Positions 22,200 to 29,798 are shown, counted from the first letter of the stretch. The stretch is DNA of 41,847 nt from Micromonospora andamanensis (GCF_016863495.1 NZ_BOOZ01000055.1:1-41847), one strand, 5' to 3'. Program-made: numbers and translations. Notes: a model not told the origin generated them from the letters alone.

Positions 22200-24899
22200 T
22201 CAGCCGGGTGCGCCTGGTGCCGGTGCGGTCAGGGCTCGGCGTGCGTAGGCGCGGACGTCGGCGTCGGTGTCCCCGTCGGCGGCGGCCCGGAGCAGCGCGG
22301 CGACCTCGGGTCGGGCCGTCCAGTTACCGAGGACCCGCACCGCGGCCCGCCGGACGTCGAGGTTGCCGTCATGCGCCGCGTCGAGCAGCGGCGGCACGGC
22401 GACCGAGGCGGGTGCCCCGGCGAGGCCGAGTGCCGCACCCTCGCGCACCTGCCACGTCGGGTCCGTGAGGCCGGCGACCGCCATGGCGGTCAGCGGCTCG
22501 GGGCAGCGCAGCGTGGCCGCCGCGCGTAGCGCCGCCGCCCGTACGAGCACCTCCGGGTCGGCGGCCAGCCGCACCACGGCGGGGATCGCGGCCGAATCTG
22601 CGAGGTCGCCAAGGGCGTGTGCGACGGCGATGCGTACCTCCCGGGACGGATCCGTGACGGCGGATGCGAGGCTCGCGGTGTCGCGGTGGCGGACCAGGCC
22701 ACGAACGGCATGAGTGCGTACGCCAGCAGCCTGGTCGACAAGTGCGGCGGTGAAGTCGGCGCGCTGGCCAGCCCCGGTGACCCGCAGCAGTTCCACGACG
22801 AGAGTACGGACGGTGACGTCCGGGCTGGCGGTGTACGCGCGCAGCGACTGCCCGATGTCGGCGGGCAGGATGTCGGCGAGTTCCCGCAGGCCGGCAACGG
22901 CGGCGGCGCGTACCGCGGGATCGTCGTCGGCGAGCGCGGCAACGAGTGCCGGCGCGGTGCCCTCGGGTGCGGACTCGGTGAGGGTCAGCAACGCGGTGCG
23001 CCGTACGTCGGCGTCCGGGTCGCGTAGGTACGGCTCCAGCACTTCAAGGCTGGGCTGCTGCTCGGCGAGGCGGAGCACGGCCAGCACCGCGCCGTCGGAG
23101 GTGGGTACGGGAGCCGGCTCGCCGTGGGCAACCGTGTGCTGGTCGGAGCGTCCTGGCCGGTCCGGCTGAACCGCGATGACCTCCTCGACGCCGGCGGCCG
23201 GTGGGGTGAACCCTTCAACCGGCACCAGGTACGGCGCGACCTGCCGCTTGCGGAATCGCATGGTGCCCTGTGCGTCCCGGCTGAGGTTGAGGTGGCAGAA
23301 CCAGTCGTCGTCGTTGCGGTGTGGCAGGTCGGCCCGGTCGTGGTAGAGACCCCATCTGCTCTCCGTCCGGACGAGCGAGGCACGGGCCGCCATCTCGGCA
23401 CAGTCACGAATGAAGGTCACCTCTACGCAGCGCATCAGCTCGTGCGGCGTCCGCGCACCCAACGCGGCGATCTCGGCGCGCATCCGGTCGAAGGTCTCGA
23501 CGGCGATGTCGAGCTTGGCCGCGGTCTTCGGCGGGGCCAGGTAGTCGTTGACCATCCGGCGCAACTTGTACTCGACCTGCGGCTGCGGTAGCCCGTCGGG
23601 GTTGGCGAGGGGACGGTAGACAAGCGCGTGGGCCTCGGCGACCTGATCGGCCGGGAGGCTGGCCGGCGTGACGAACGAGCCGGCGGCATGGGTTCCGGCC
23701 AGATCACCGAAGACGAATGCGCCGATCATGTAATTGTGTGGCACGCAGGCGAGATCGCCGGCGGCGTAGAGACCCGGGACGGTGGTGGCGCCGTGCTCGT
23801 CCACCCATACGCCGGAGGCAGAATGCCCGCCGCATAGTCCGATCTCGGAAATGTGCATCTCGACGTCGTGGCTGCGGTAGTCGTGGCCGCGGCCGGCGTG
23901 GAAGGTGCCCCGGGTGGGACGTTCGGTGCTGTGCAGGATGCCTTCGAGCGCGGAGATGGTCTCCTCGGGCAGGTGGGTGAGCTTCAGGTAGATGGGGCCA
24001 CGTGCGGAGGCGATCTCACGGGCGACCTCGGCCATCATCTGCCCGGACCAGTAGTCACAGTCGACGAACCGTTCGCCACGGTTGTTGACCTGGTAGCCGC
24101 CGAAGGGGTTCGCCACGTATGCGCAGGCGGGTCCGTTGTAGTCCTTGATCAGAGGGTTGATCTGGAAGCATTCAATGCCGGACAGCTCGGCGCCGGCGTG
24201 GTAGGCCATGGCGTAGCCGTCACCGGCGTTTGTCGGGTTCTCGTAGGTGCCGTAGAGGTAGCCGCTCGCCGGCAGTCCCAGGCGGCCACACGCTCCGGTG
24301 GCCAGGACCACCGCGCCGGCGGTCACGGTGACGAATTCGCCAGTGCGGGTGTGCAGGCCGGCTACTCCGACAGCGCGGCCCGCGTCGGTGAGCACCCGCA
24401 CCGGCATGACCCGGTTCTCGATGCGCACCCGCTGCCGCATGGAGCGTTCCCGCAGCACCCGGTAGAGGACCTTCTTGATGTCCCGGCCCTCGGGCATGGG
24501 CAGTACGTAGCTGCCGGAACGGTGCACCTGGCGGACCGCGTACTGGCCGTGGGCGTCCTTCTCGAACTTCACGCCGTAGCGTTCCAGCCGGCGGATCATG
24601 TCGTGGCCGCGACTGGCGGTCTGGTAGATGGTGCGCTGGTTGACGATGCCGTCGTTGGCGCGGGTGATCTCGGCGACGTACTCCTCGGGTGTGGCGCTGC
24701 CAGGGATCACCGCGTTGTTGACCCCGTCCATGCCCATGGCGAGCGCCCCGGAGTGGCGTACGTGAGCCTTCTCCAGGACCAGGACCCGTGCGCCGGCTTC
24801 GGCAGCGGAGATCGCGGCCATCGTGCCGGCCGTGCCGCCGCCCACGACGAGCACGTCACAGCTCAGTTCCAGGCGGTCGGTAACAGACGGAACCTGCAT
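22200..24899 (-). CDS. AprA-like FAD flavoprotein fused to HEAT repeats
   Basis: An 899-residue two-part protein. Residues 1 to about 580 are a fumarate-reductase/succinate-dehydrogenase/AprA-type flavoprotein: FAD loop VVGGGTAGTMAAISAAEAGA, MGMDGVNNAV, VVLATGACGRLGLPAS, the substrate-region segment ECFQINPLIKDYNGPACAYV and the late FAD motif VPGLYAAGDLACVPHNYMIG. From about residue 615 to the end come roughly eight HEAT-like repeats of ~30 residues with the recurring DPDADVRRTAL / DDDPAVRAAAV pattern. GGAGGT precedes ATG 24899. The partner ferredoxin lies 39 nt upstream in the same operon. Homologous pairs reduce or oxidise small anions such as APS/sulfite or fumarate; the substrate here is unknown. 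Confidence 0.88.
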   Translation of the reverse strand: MQVPSVTDRLELSCDVLVVGGGTAGTMAAISAAEAGARVLVLEKAHVRHSGALAMGMDGVNNAVIPGSATPEEYVAEITRANDGIVNQRTIYQTASRGHDMIRRLERYGVKFEKDAHGQYAVRQVHRSGSYVLPMPEGRDIKKVLYRVLRERSMRQRVRIENRVMPVRVLTDAGRAVGVAGLHTRTGEFVTVTAGAVVLATGACGRLGLPASGYLYGTYENPTNAGDGYAMAYHAGAELSGIECFQINPLIKDYNGPACAYVANPFGGYQVNNRGERFVDCDYWSGQMMAEVAREIASARGPIYLKLTHLPEETISALEGILHSTERPTRGTFHAGRGHDYRSHDVEMHISEIGLCGGHSASGVWVDEHGATTVPGLYAAGDLACVPHNYMIGAFVFGDLAGTHAAGSFVTPASLPADQVAEAHALVYRPLANPDGLPQPQVEYKLRRMVNDYLAPPKTAAKLDIAVETFDRMRAEIAALGARTPHELMRCVEVTFIRDCAEMAARASLVRTESRWGLYHDRADLPHRNDDDWFCHLNLSRDAQGTMRFRKRQVAPYLVPVEGFTPPAAGVEEVIAVQPDRPGRSDQHTVAHGEPAPVPTSDGAVLAVLRLAEQQPSLEVLEPYLRDPDADVRRTALLTLTESAPEGTAPALVAALADDDPAVRAAAVAGLRELADILPADIGQSLRAYTASPDVTVRTLVVELLRVTGAGQRADFTAALVDQAAGVRTHAVRGLVRHRDTASLASAVTDPSREVRIAVAHALGDLADSAAIPAVVRLAADPEVLVRAAALRAAATLRCPEPLTAMAVAGLTDPTWQVREGAALGLAGAPASVAVPPLLDAAHDGNLDVRRAAVRVLGNWTARPEVAALLRAAADGDTDADVRAYARRALTAPAPGAPG

Positions 24900-24938
24900 G
24901 GTTCTACCTCCCGGGCGGTGATTACGGCGATGGGTCCG

Positions 24939-25166
24939 TCACCTGAGCAGGTACGGCATGTTGACGGTCACCGCGGAGGTGGGACAGCGTGCGGCACAGG
25001 GTCCGCAGTACCAGCACTCGTCGACGTGCATGTACGCCTTGTTGGTGGCGGGATCGATGGCCAGTGAGTCCAGCGGGCAGATGTCGACGCACAATGTGCA
25101 GCCGTCGATGCACCGGCTGGCGTCGATCGTCACCGGAACATCGAGGCGTTGCGGGACCAGCGGCAT
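24939..25166 (-). CDS. AprB-like 2x[4Fe-4S] ferredoxin
   Basis: A 75-residue electron carrier with eight Cys: C19, C23, C26, C30P and C51, C54, C57, C61P. The first cluster has CxxxC spacing instead of the usual CxxC. The stretch KAYMHVDECWYCGPCAARCP resembles the AprB subunit of APS reductase (KAFN..PDQCWECYSCVKICP). The long C-terminal tail of AprB is missing. ATG 25166 has GAGGAG upstream, which also encodes the last codons of the GntR gene. It sits between GntR and the AprA-like gene, so it almost certainly passes electrons to or from that flavoprotein. Confidence 0.92.
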   Translation of the reverse strand: MPLVPQRLDVPVTIDASRCIDGCTLCVDICPLDSLAIDPATNKAYMHVDECWYCGPCAARCPTSAVTVNMPYLLR

Positions 25167-25169
25167 GGC

Positions 25170-25949
25170 CTACTCCTCGGGTGGAATGGTTGGGGCGCGA
25201 CGGATCGGGCCGTGCATGGTGATGCGGTCGCCGCGGAACCGGATCCACTCCAGGTCGACCGGACGACCGTCGGCGAGGTGAGTCAGGCGTTCGACCATCA
25301 GCAGCGCAGCCCGGTCGGCGACGTCGAGCAGGGCGGCTGTGTGCGGGTCGGCGTTCACCGCTTCGAACGAGAGGTCGGCGGTGCCCAGCGGTTCTCCGGT
25401 GAGCTGCTCGATGAGGCCGAAGATGTCGCGGTGGTTCAGGTCGGCGACCAGCAGCGGCTCGCCGATGTCCCGGGGCAGGTAGGTCAGATCCAGCGACAGG
25501 GGAGCGCCGGCGAGATGCCGGACACGCTCGATGTAGACGACCTGGTCTCCCTCGGGCAGCCGGAGCCGATGGGCGACCGCGGACGGTGCCTGGATGACGG
25601 CGACCGCACGTACCTCGTTGCGGATCTCGCCATGCTCGTGCAGGGTCTCGGCCAGACCCATGAGCCGGTGCAGCCCGTGGGGATACTTGCCGGTCACCAC
25701 TGTGGTGCCGATGCCCGGGACCCGCTCCACAAGCCCTTCGGCGACCAGCAGGGCGAGCGCCTCGCGGACGGTGTTCCGCGAGACGGCGAACTCCCGGCAG
25801 AGTTGTTCCTCCCGGGGCAGCGCGGTGTTGCCGAATGAGCCGGTGAGTGCCTGGTGACGTAGGACATCGGCGACCTGTCTGGCCTGATCCGCCCGGCGTC
25901 GACGCACGTCGAGCAGGACGGGGCCCGGCGGTGACTGCGCGGCGTTCAA
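25170..25949 (-). CDS. GntR/HutC-family regulator with UTRA domain
   Basis: A 259-residue regulator. Its N-terminal winged helix (ADQARQVADVLRHQALTG, REEQLCREFAVSRNTVREALALLVAEGLVERVPGIGTTV) is followed by a UTRA ligand domain with VIYIERVRH-like, LDLTYLPRDIGEPLL and ALLMVERLTHLADGRPVDLEWIRFRGDR segments. The start TTG 25949 is chosen because GAGGAGG lies 8 nt upstream; the long open frame to 26219 encodes non-family, low-quality sequence and overlaps the promoter dyad. First gene of the minus-strand operon with the ferredoxin (3-nt gap) and flavoprotein-HEAT. It probably autoregulates the operon and senses a sulfur or carbon metabolite. Confidence 0.88.
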   Translation of the reverse strand: MNAAQSPPGPVLLDVRRRRADQARQVADVLRHQALTGSFGNTALPREEQLCREFAVSRNTVREALALLVAEGLVERVPGIGTTVVTGKYPHGLHRLMGLAETLHEHGEIRNEVRAVAVIQAPSAVAHRLRLPEGDQVVYIERVRHLAGAPLSLDLTYLPRDIGEPLLVADLNHRDIFGLIEQLTGEPLGTADLSFEAVNADPHTAALLDVADRAALLMVERLTHLADGRPVDLEWIRFRGDRITMHGPIRRAPTIPPEE

Positions 25950-25986
25950 ACGCCCCTCCTCGGCCGTGCGGTAACTGCTTCCAGAA

Positions 25987-26003
25987 CCTACTAAGAAGAT
26001 AGA
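25987..26003. promoter_or_regulatory. CCTA-N9-TAGA dyad, site 4
   Basis: CCTA (25987-25990), 9-nt spacer, TAGA (26000-26003), 38 nt upstream of the gntR TTG. On the minus strand a TANNNT box TATCTT (26001 to 25996) lies inside it, a repressor-like position. Confidence 0.5.
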
Positions 26004-26250
26004 AATAGACGGAAGATGTGACGGGTTCCGCCACCGGGGGGTTCCCGGCTGTGGTGGGTGAGCTGCGCCGACGGCCGCCCCGGGTGGGTGCTGCGCCACC
26101 ACGGGGGTCCGCATGTCGGGACACGGGTGCCGGGCATGTGTCACCCCGGGGGTTCCACGCAGGATTCGAGAGGGCCAAAGGGCTCCTGACCGATGGGAAA
26201 TATATGTGATACGGGCCACGGTGGTGCTGACCGGATGCCGCCCTGGCCTC
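26004..26250. other. Divergent upstream region, no gene seen
   Basis: About 250 nt between the gntR promoter and leader 2. The long open frames that cross it have no start signal or family resemblance. An AT-rich patch lies at 26199-26212. Confidence 0.4.
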
Positions 26251-26256
26251 TACTGT
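26251..26256 (+). promoter_or_regulatory. -10 box TACTGT of leader 2
   Basis: A TANNNT hexamer 6 nt before ATG 26263, with no Shine-Dalgarno: leaderless layout. Confidence 0.55.
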
Positions 26257-26262
26257 CGCCAC

Positions 26263-26334
26263 ATGAACCGGAGCACGCGCCTCATCCGGCGTCGCTTCGT
26301 CGACTTCCTCCGGGTGTGCACCTGCGCCTGTTGA
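26263..26334 (+). CDS. Cys-rich leader peptide 2 (23 residues)
   Basis: Short ORF with Arg-rich start and the tail RRRFVDFLRVCTCAC followed directly by the stop, i.e. Cys codons at positions 19, 21 and 23. The FVDFLRV segment parallels HIDFGRV in leader 3 and resembles the short leader peptides (H-V-D-L-x-R-V...C) annotated before sulfur genes in Streptomyces, as I recall them. It lies 6 nt behind a -10 box. Downstream come a 14-bp hairpin (26510-26541) and the DUF1684-flavin reductase pair. A role as a cysteine-sensing attenuator is inferred. Confidence 0.7.
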   Translation: MNRSTRLIRRRFVDFLRVCTCAC

Positions 26335-26509
26335 GGTCGACGATGCCGTCCCCCGTCGCGGCACCGCCCCCGACAGCAGGCGTTCTTTGTGATCGTGTCG
26401 CCCGCTCGACTGGCCGTGGGGTGGCCATCGGCGGCAGCGTGTGCCGCGCCGAAGAAGTCGCCATTGTGCGCCGATGTGTCGCCTGACCGGCGATGTGTCG
26501 TGCCCGTGG
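26335..26509 (+). other. Leader RNA between leader 2 and the hairpin
   Basis: 175 nt with no ORF I trust. Short competing stems just after the leader stop (CGACG 26338-26342 with CGTCG 26354-26358; GCCG 26345-26348 with CGGC 26359-26362) could form alternatives. Confidence 0.35.
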
Positions 26510-26541
26510 GTGCCCGGCGTCGGCACCCCGATGCCGGGCAC
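26510..26541 (+). terminator. Strong hairpin, possible attenuator or terminator
   Basis: Fourteen-bp stem (26510-26523 with 26528-26541, one G-T wobble), loop CACC. No T-tract follows. It lies between leader peptide 2 and the DUF1684 gene and could end the leader transcript. Confidence 0.65.
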
Positions 26542-26561
26542 TCATGACCCTCAATGAAGCC

Positions 26562-26590
26562 TTGATCTCCTGTCGAGTAGATAGGAAAAT
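26562..26590 (+). promoter_or_regulatory. Possible promoter of the DUF1684 gene
   Basis: TTGATC (26562-26567), 17 nt, GAAAAT (26585-26590). The dyad at 26569-26585 fills the spacer. The downstream ATG is at 26711. Confidence 0.4.
26569..26585. promoter_or_regulatory. CCTG-N9-TAGG dyad, site 5
   Basis: CCTG (26569-26572), 9-nt spacer, TAGG (26582-26585): one mismatch from the best form. It lies between candidate -35 and -10 boxes, which suits repression. Confidence 0.5.
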
Positions 26591-26710
26591 CGATGAGTCG
26601 GGTCGGTCATGAGCAGTGAACCGTCGCGCACCCGGCCACACTCACGGCGGTGTGCCCAGCTGACGGTGCCCGTACCGGTCCACCTCGCCAGCTAGCCCAA
26701 GGAGCGCCCG

Positions 26711-27532
26711 ATGACCGTCGACACCGATTCGTTCGTGCGGGAGTGGCAGGACTGGCACCGCCGCCACGAGGCGACGCTTGCGGATCCGCACGGCTTCCTC
26801 GCGGTGACCGGACTGCATTGGCTCGGCCCGGCACCTCAGCGATTCCGGGATGCCCCCGGAGCGTGGCATGTCGACGACGACGGTGGTGTGGTTGTCGTGC
26901 TCGTCCCAGGCGAGGAGATCATTGTCGACGGTCGGCGGGTGACCGGCCGGCACGCCTTCGAACCGATCGCGGAACGGGCCTCGGTCGTCGTCGGCGTCGA
27001 CGGCGGCGTGGTGGAGGTCGCTCACCGTGGCGGGCATGAAATCCTCCGGCCCCGCTGGCCCGACCACTCGCTCCGTACCGCGTACCGGGGCACTCCGGCG
27101 TACCCGCCCACCCTCAGGTGGGTCCTCGCCGGCCGGTACGTGCCTTTCGACGTGCCCCGAGCCACCACGGTGGCCGCCGCCGTCGAAGGTCTTGAGCATA
27201 TCTACGACGCGACAGGCCGGATTGACTTCGAGGTCGACGGGCTTCCGCTGAGCCTGACCGCGTTCACCGGCGCGACGCCGGGCGGGCTGTCGGTCCTGTT
27301 CACCGACACCACCGCCGGAGTGACCACCTACCCGGCGGTCCGCTGCCTCACCGTGGACGCGCCCGGCGACCGAGGTGAGGTGACGCTCGACTTCAACCGG
27401 GCCAGCAATCTGCCCTGCGCCTACACCGACTTCGCGACCTGTCCGCTACCGCCTGCCGAGAACCGGCTGCCGGTGGCTGTCGAGGCCGGCGAGAAGATCC
27501 CGTACGAGCGGCTCGCGACCTCCCGGTCGTAG
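26711..27532 (+). CDS. DUF1684 protein
   Basis: A 273-residue cytoplasmic protein of the DUF1684 family, no signal peptide. Family features: WQDWHRRHEATLADPHGFLAVTGLHWL near the N-terminus, HEILRPRWPDHSLR, YDATGRIDFEVDGLPLSL, LSVLFTDTTAGVTTYPAVRCL and the end LDFNRASNLPCAYTDFATCPLPPAENRLPVAVEAGEK. AAGGAG lies about 6 nt before ATG 26711. The fold is thought to be beta-rich and the function is unknown. A flavin reductase follows after 32 nt. The pair stands behind Cys-rich leader 2 and site 5, tying it to sulfur limitation. Confidence 0.88.
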   Translation: MTVDTDSFVREWQDWHRRHEATLADPHGFLAVTGLHWLGPAPQRFRDAPGAWHVDDDGGVVVVLVPGEEIIVDGRRVTGRHAFEPIAERASVVVGVDGGVVEVAHRGGHEILRPRWPDHSLRTAYRGTPAYPPTLRWVLAGRYVPFDVPRATTVAAAVEGLEHIYDATGRIDFEVDGLPLSLTAFTGATPGGLSVLFTDTTAGVTTYPAVRCLTVDAPGDRGEVTLDFNRASNLPCAYTDFATCPLPPAENRLPVAVEAGEKIPYERLATSRS

Positions 27533-27564
27533 CCTGCGCTCAGCTGCCCCCGCGGAGGAACGCC

Positions 27565-28098
27565 ATGAACCAGCCCGCCGACAGCCCGGAACCGGTTGAC
27601 GCCGATGTGGCGGCTCTGCGGACGTTGCTGCGCCATCAGGCCAGCACCGTCACCGTGGTCACCGCGCCCGGCGCTCCGGCGGTCGGTTTCACCGCCACGT
27701 CGTTCACCTCGGTGTCACTGGAGCCACCGATCGTCTCGTTCTGCCTGAACCTGCGGTCGTCGAGCTGGCCCACCGTCTCCCGCAGCCGGTACGTGGGGGT
27801 GCACCTGCTCGGCCGCCACCAGCAGGAGGTGGCCCGGACGTTTGCGACCAGCGGGGTCGACCGCTTCGCCGCGCCGACCCGCTGGCGGGTCGGCCCCGAG
27901 GGGGTGCCACTGATCGAGGGCACTCTCGCCTGGCTGCTGTGCCGCGTTGTCGACCGGGTGGCCGTCGGAGACCACGCCATCGTCCTCGCCGAGCCGGAAT
28001 TGCTGCGGCACGGTGCCGGCTCACCGCTGCTCTACCACCGAGGCCGGTACGCGGGCCTGGCCGAACATGTCGAACCACCTACCTGCCGTGCGGCCTGA
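27565..28098 (+). CDS. Flavin reductase-like protein (copy 2)
   Basis: A 177-residue flavin reductase of the HpaC/DszD type, strikingly similar to copy 1 at 14088: LLRHQASTVTVVTAPG, VGFTATSFTSVSLEPPIVSFC, RSSSWPTVSRSRYVGVHLLGRHQQEVARTFATSGVDRF, AWLLCRVVDRVAVGDHAIVLAEP and SPLLYHRGRYAGL are near matches. It is therefore a duplication within the island. GGAGGA lies about 6 nt before ATG 27565. It probably supplies reduced flavin to monooxygenases without a linked reductase (21074, 35267-40054). Confidence 0.92.
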   Translation: MNQPADSPEPVDADVAALRTLLRHQASTVTVVTAPGAPAVGFTATSFTSVSLEPPIVSFCLNLRSSSWPTVSRSRYVGVHLLGRHQQEVARTFATSGVDRFAAPTRWRVGPEGVPLIEGTLAWLLCRVVDRVAVGDHAIVLAEPELLRHGAGSPLLYHRGRYAGLAEHVEPPTCRAA

Positions 28099-28155
28099 CC
28101 AGTCGCGCCGTGGTCGCGGACAACTCTCCCGCGATCAGGACAGAGCGCTGGCGGC

Positions 28156-28728
28156 TCAGGCGACATGGTCGACGCCCGCGACCCGCAGGGCCAGATCCCT
28201 CACGGCGAGTCGTAGCCGCGCCACACCACCGGCGGTGATCATTCGCCGGACCAGTTCGCCGTCGTATCCGCCGAGGAGGGCGTGGGCCAGGAAGTCGGCG
28301 TCGCCGTCCGGGCGCAGTTCGCCGATGAGTGCGTGCAGGTGCCGGTGCCACCTCTGGTAGGTCGGGTCGCTGTACGGGTCGGCGGCGCAGGCGCGCTCGT
28401 GGGCGGCGATCAGGCGGATGTTCTCCGCCGCCAGGAGGGCCAGCTCGTCGACGAAGGCGAGGAGTCGCTGCCCGGGTGGCGCCCCGGGGCCCAGCGGTGG
28501 TGGTCCACTGTCCATGGCCGCGCCGAGGCGTGCCGCCCGTTCGGCGAGCAGTTCCCGGAACAACCCCGTGCGGCTGCCGAAGCGGCGAAAGACCGTTCCC
28601 TTGCCGACGCCTGCCGCGGCGGCGACCTGGTCGAGTGAGACGTGCCCCGGCGCGTGGTCGTTAAGCAGCGCGTCGGCGGCGCGCAGAAGCGCTTGCCGAT
28701 TGCGGGCGGCGTCGGCACGTTCGGTCAT
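28156..28728 (-). CDS. TetR-family transcriptional regulator
   Basis: A 190-residue repressor with helix-turn-helix VSLDQVAAAAGVGKGTVFRRFGSRTGLFRELLAERAARLG at about residues 30-69 and a helical C-terminal ligand domain. ATG 28728 has GGGGAG about 2-8 nt upstream. It is divergent from the reductase gene at 28811, and the 82-nt gap contains two copies of a palindromic operator, so this regulator very probably controls both genes. No sulfur link is seen. Confidence 0.92.
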   Translation of the reverse strand: MTERADAARNRQALLRAADALLNDHAPGHVSLDQVAAAAGVGKGTVFRRFGSRTGLFRELLAERAARLGAAMDSGPPPLGPGAPPGQRLLAFVDELALLAAENIRLIAAHERACAADPYSDPTYQRWHRHLHALIGELRPDGDADFLAHALLGGYDGELVRRMITAGGVARLRLAVRDLALRVAGVDHVA

Positions 28729-28744
28729 GGCTCCCCTTTAAAAC

Positions 28745-28798
28745 GGACCGTCAGTCCGGATAGTATCCGAAGTTAAGCGGACTGTCGGTCCGGATAGC
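28745..28798. promoter_or_regulatory. Duplicated TetR operator
   Basis: Two direct copies of a 20-bp element (28745-28764 and 28779-28798), each with a perfect dyad CGGAC-N5-GTCCG followed by GATAG, 34 bp apart centre to centre, between the divergent TetR and reductase genes. Confidence 0.8.
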
Positions 28799-28810
28799 CT
28801 GGAGGAGTTC

Positions 28811-29719
28811 ATGCGCGCGATCATCGCCACCCCTGACGCCGACCCGGGATATCGGCCGGACGAGGTGCCCGAGCCTGTCGCCGGCCCCGATCAGGTCCTG
28901 ATCGACGTCGAGCATGTGTCGGTCAATCACGGCGAGGTTCGTTACGCCAGAGCGTTTCCGTCGGGCGCAGTGCTCGGCCATGACGCCGTCGGGCGGGTGC
29001 TACGCGCCGCCGAGACGGGCGCTGGTCCGCGCGTCGGCGCGTGGGTGGTCGCCCTGGGCGCCGGGGCCTGGGCCAACCGGGTGGCCGTCGATGTCGACGC
29101 CGTTGCCGAGATCCCATCCGGTATGGACGTCGCCGAGTTGGCTGTGTTGCCGACCGTCGGGGTGACCGCCCTGCGCGCGCTGCGCTCCACCGGCCCACTT
29201 CACGGGCGGCGAGTGCTGGTGACCGGAGCGTCCGGGGGAGTGGGTCGTATTGCCGTGCAGTTGGCCCGCGGTGTGGGTGCTGAGGTGATCGCGGTGGTCG
29301 GGTCCGCCAGTCGGGCTGCCGGTCTGGCGTCGCTCGGCGCGAACGAGGTCGTGGTCGGCATCGACGCCATCGACGATGAGGTCGACGTGGTCGTTGAGAC
29401 GGTGGGTGGAGTCGTCCTGCCGGCCGCCTGGCGGCTGTTGTCTCCGGGCGGCGTGTTGCACAGCATCGGGTGGGCCTCCGGTGAGCCCGCCACCTTTCCG
29501 GTGAACTCCACCTTCGCCTTCGGGGCTGCGCGGTCCCTGCGGTCCTTCGGCGATGTCACCTCGCCGGGCGAGGATCTGGCTCACCTGATGGACCTCGTGC
29601 GTAAGGGTGCGCTCCGGGCGCCGGTGGGCTGGCGTGGCTCCTGGCGGCGCCTCGACGAGGCCGCAGCGGCGCTGCTCGGTCGCCGGGTGGCCGGCAAGGT
29701 ACTGCTCGACGTGGACTGA
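28811..29719 (+). CDS. Zinc-independent medium-chain (quinone) reductase
   Basis: A 302-residue medium-chain dehydrogenase/reductase of the quinone oxidoreductase type. The GroES-like N-terminal domain (VSVNHGEVRYARAFPSGAVLGHDAVGRV) lacks the catalytic zinc Cys ligand. The NADPH-binding motif VLVTGASGGVGRIAVQLARGVGAEVIAVV begins near residue 136. GGAGGAG precedes ATG 28811. It is divergent from the TetR at 28156 and carries its own hairpin terminator. It probably detoxifies a quinone or enone recognised by the regulator. Confidence 0.9.
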   Translation: MRAIIATPDADPGYRPDEVPEPVAGPDQVLIDVEHVSVNHGEVRYARAFPSGAVLGHDAVGRVLRAAETGAGPRVGAWVVALGAGAWANRVAVDVDAVAEIPSGMDVAELAVLPTVGVTALRALRSTGPLHGRRVLVTGASGGVGRIAVQLARGVGAEVIAVVGSASRAAGLASLGANEVVVGIDAIDDEVDVVVETVGGVVLPAAWRLLSPGGVLHSIGWASGEPATFPVNSTFAFGAARSLRSFGDVTSPGEDLAHLMDLVRKGALRAPVGWRGSWRRLDEAAAALLGRRVAGKVLLDVD

Positions 29720-29740
29720 CTGCGGTTCGAAAGTGTGAAA

Positions 29741-29780
29741 GGCGGGGCGGCTCAAGCGTGGGGATCATGAGCCGCCCGCC
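29741..29780 (+). terminator. Hairpin terminator after the quinone reductase
   Basis: Stem GGCGGGGCGGCTC (29741-29753) with GAGCCGCCCGCC (29769-29780), one bulged G, loop 15 nt. No T-tract. Confidence 0.65.
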
Positions 29781-29798
29781 TGCCACAAGCCCATAAAG

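Noticed and set aside
23853..25067. Plus-strand open frame antisense to the flavoprotein
   Set aside because: Pure antisense shadow of the AprA-like gene with no family resemblance or ribosome-binding site.
25950..26219. N-terminal extension of the GntR protein
   Set aside because: Encodes non-family sequence through the promoter dyad; TTG 25949 has a strong Shine-Dalgarno.
24922..26541. Long minus-strand open frame (539 codons) across the gntR region
   Set aside because: Arg/Pro/His-rich low-quality translation, out of frame with the clear GntR and ferredoxin genes. Shadow of high GC.
26609..26695. Short ORF (28 codons, one Cys) just before the DUF1684 gene
   Set aside because: Starts MSSE like leader 3, but it lacks the H-I-D-F-x-R-V motif, Cys cluster and a leaderless -10.
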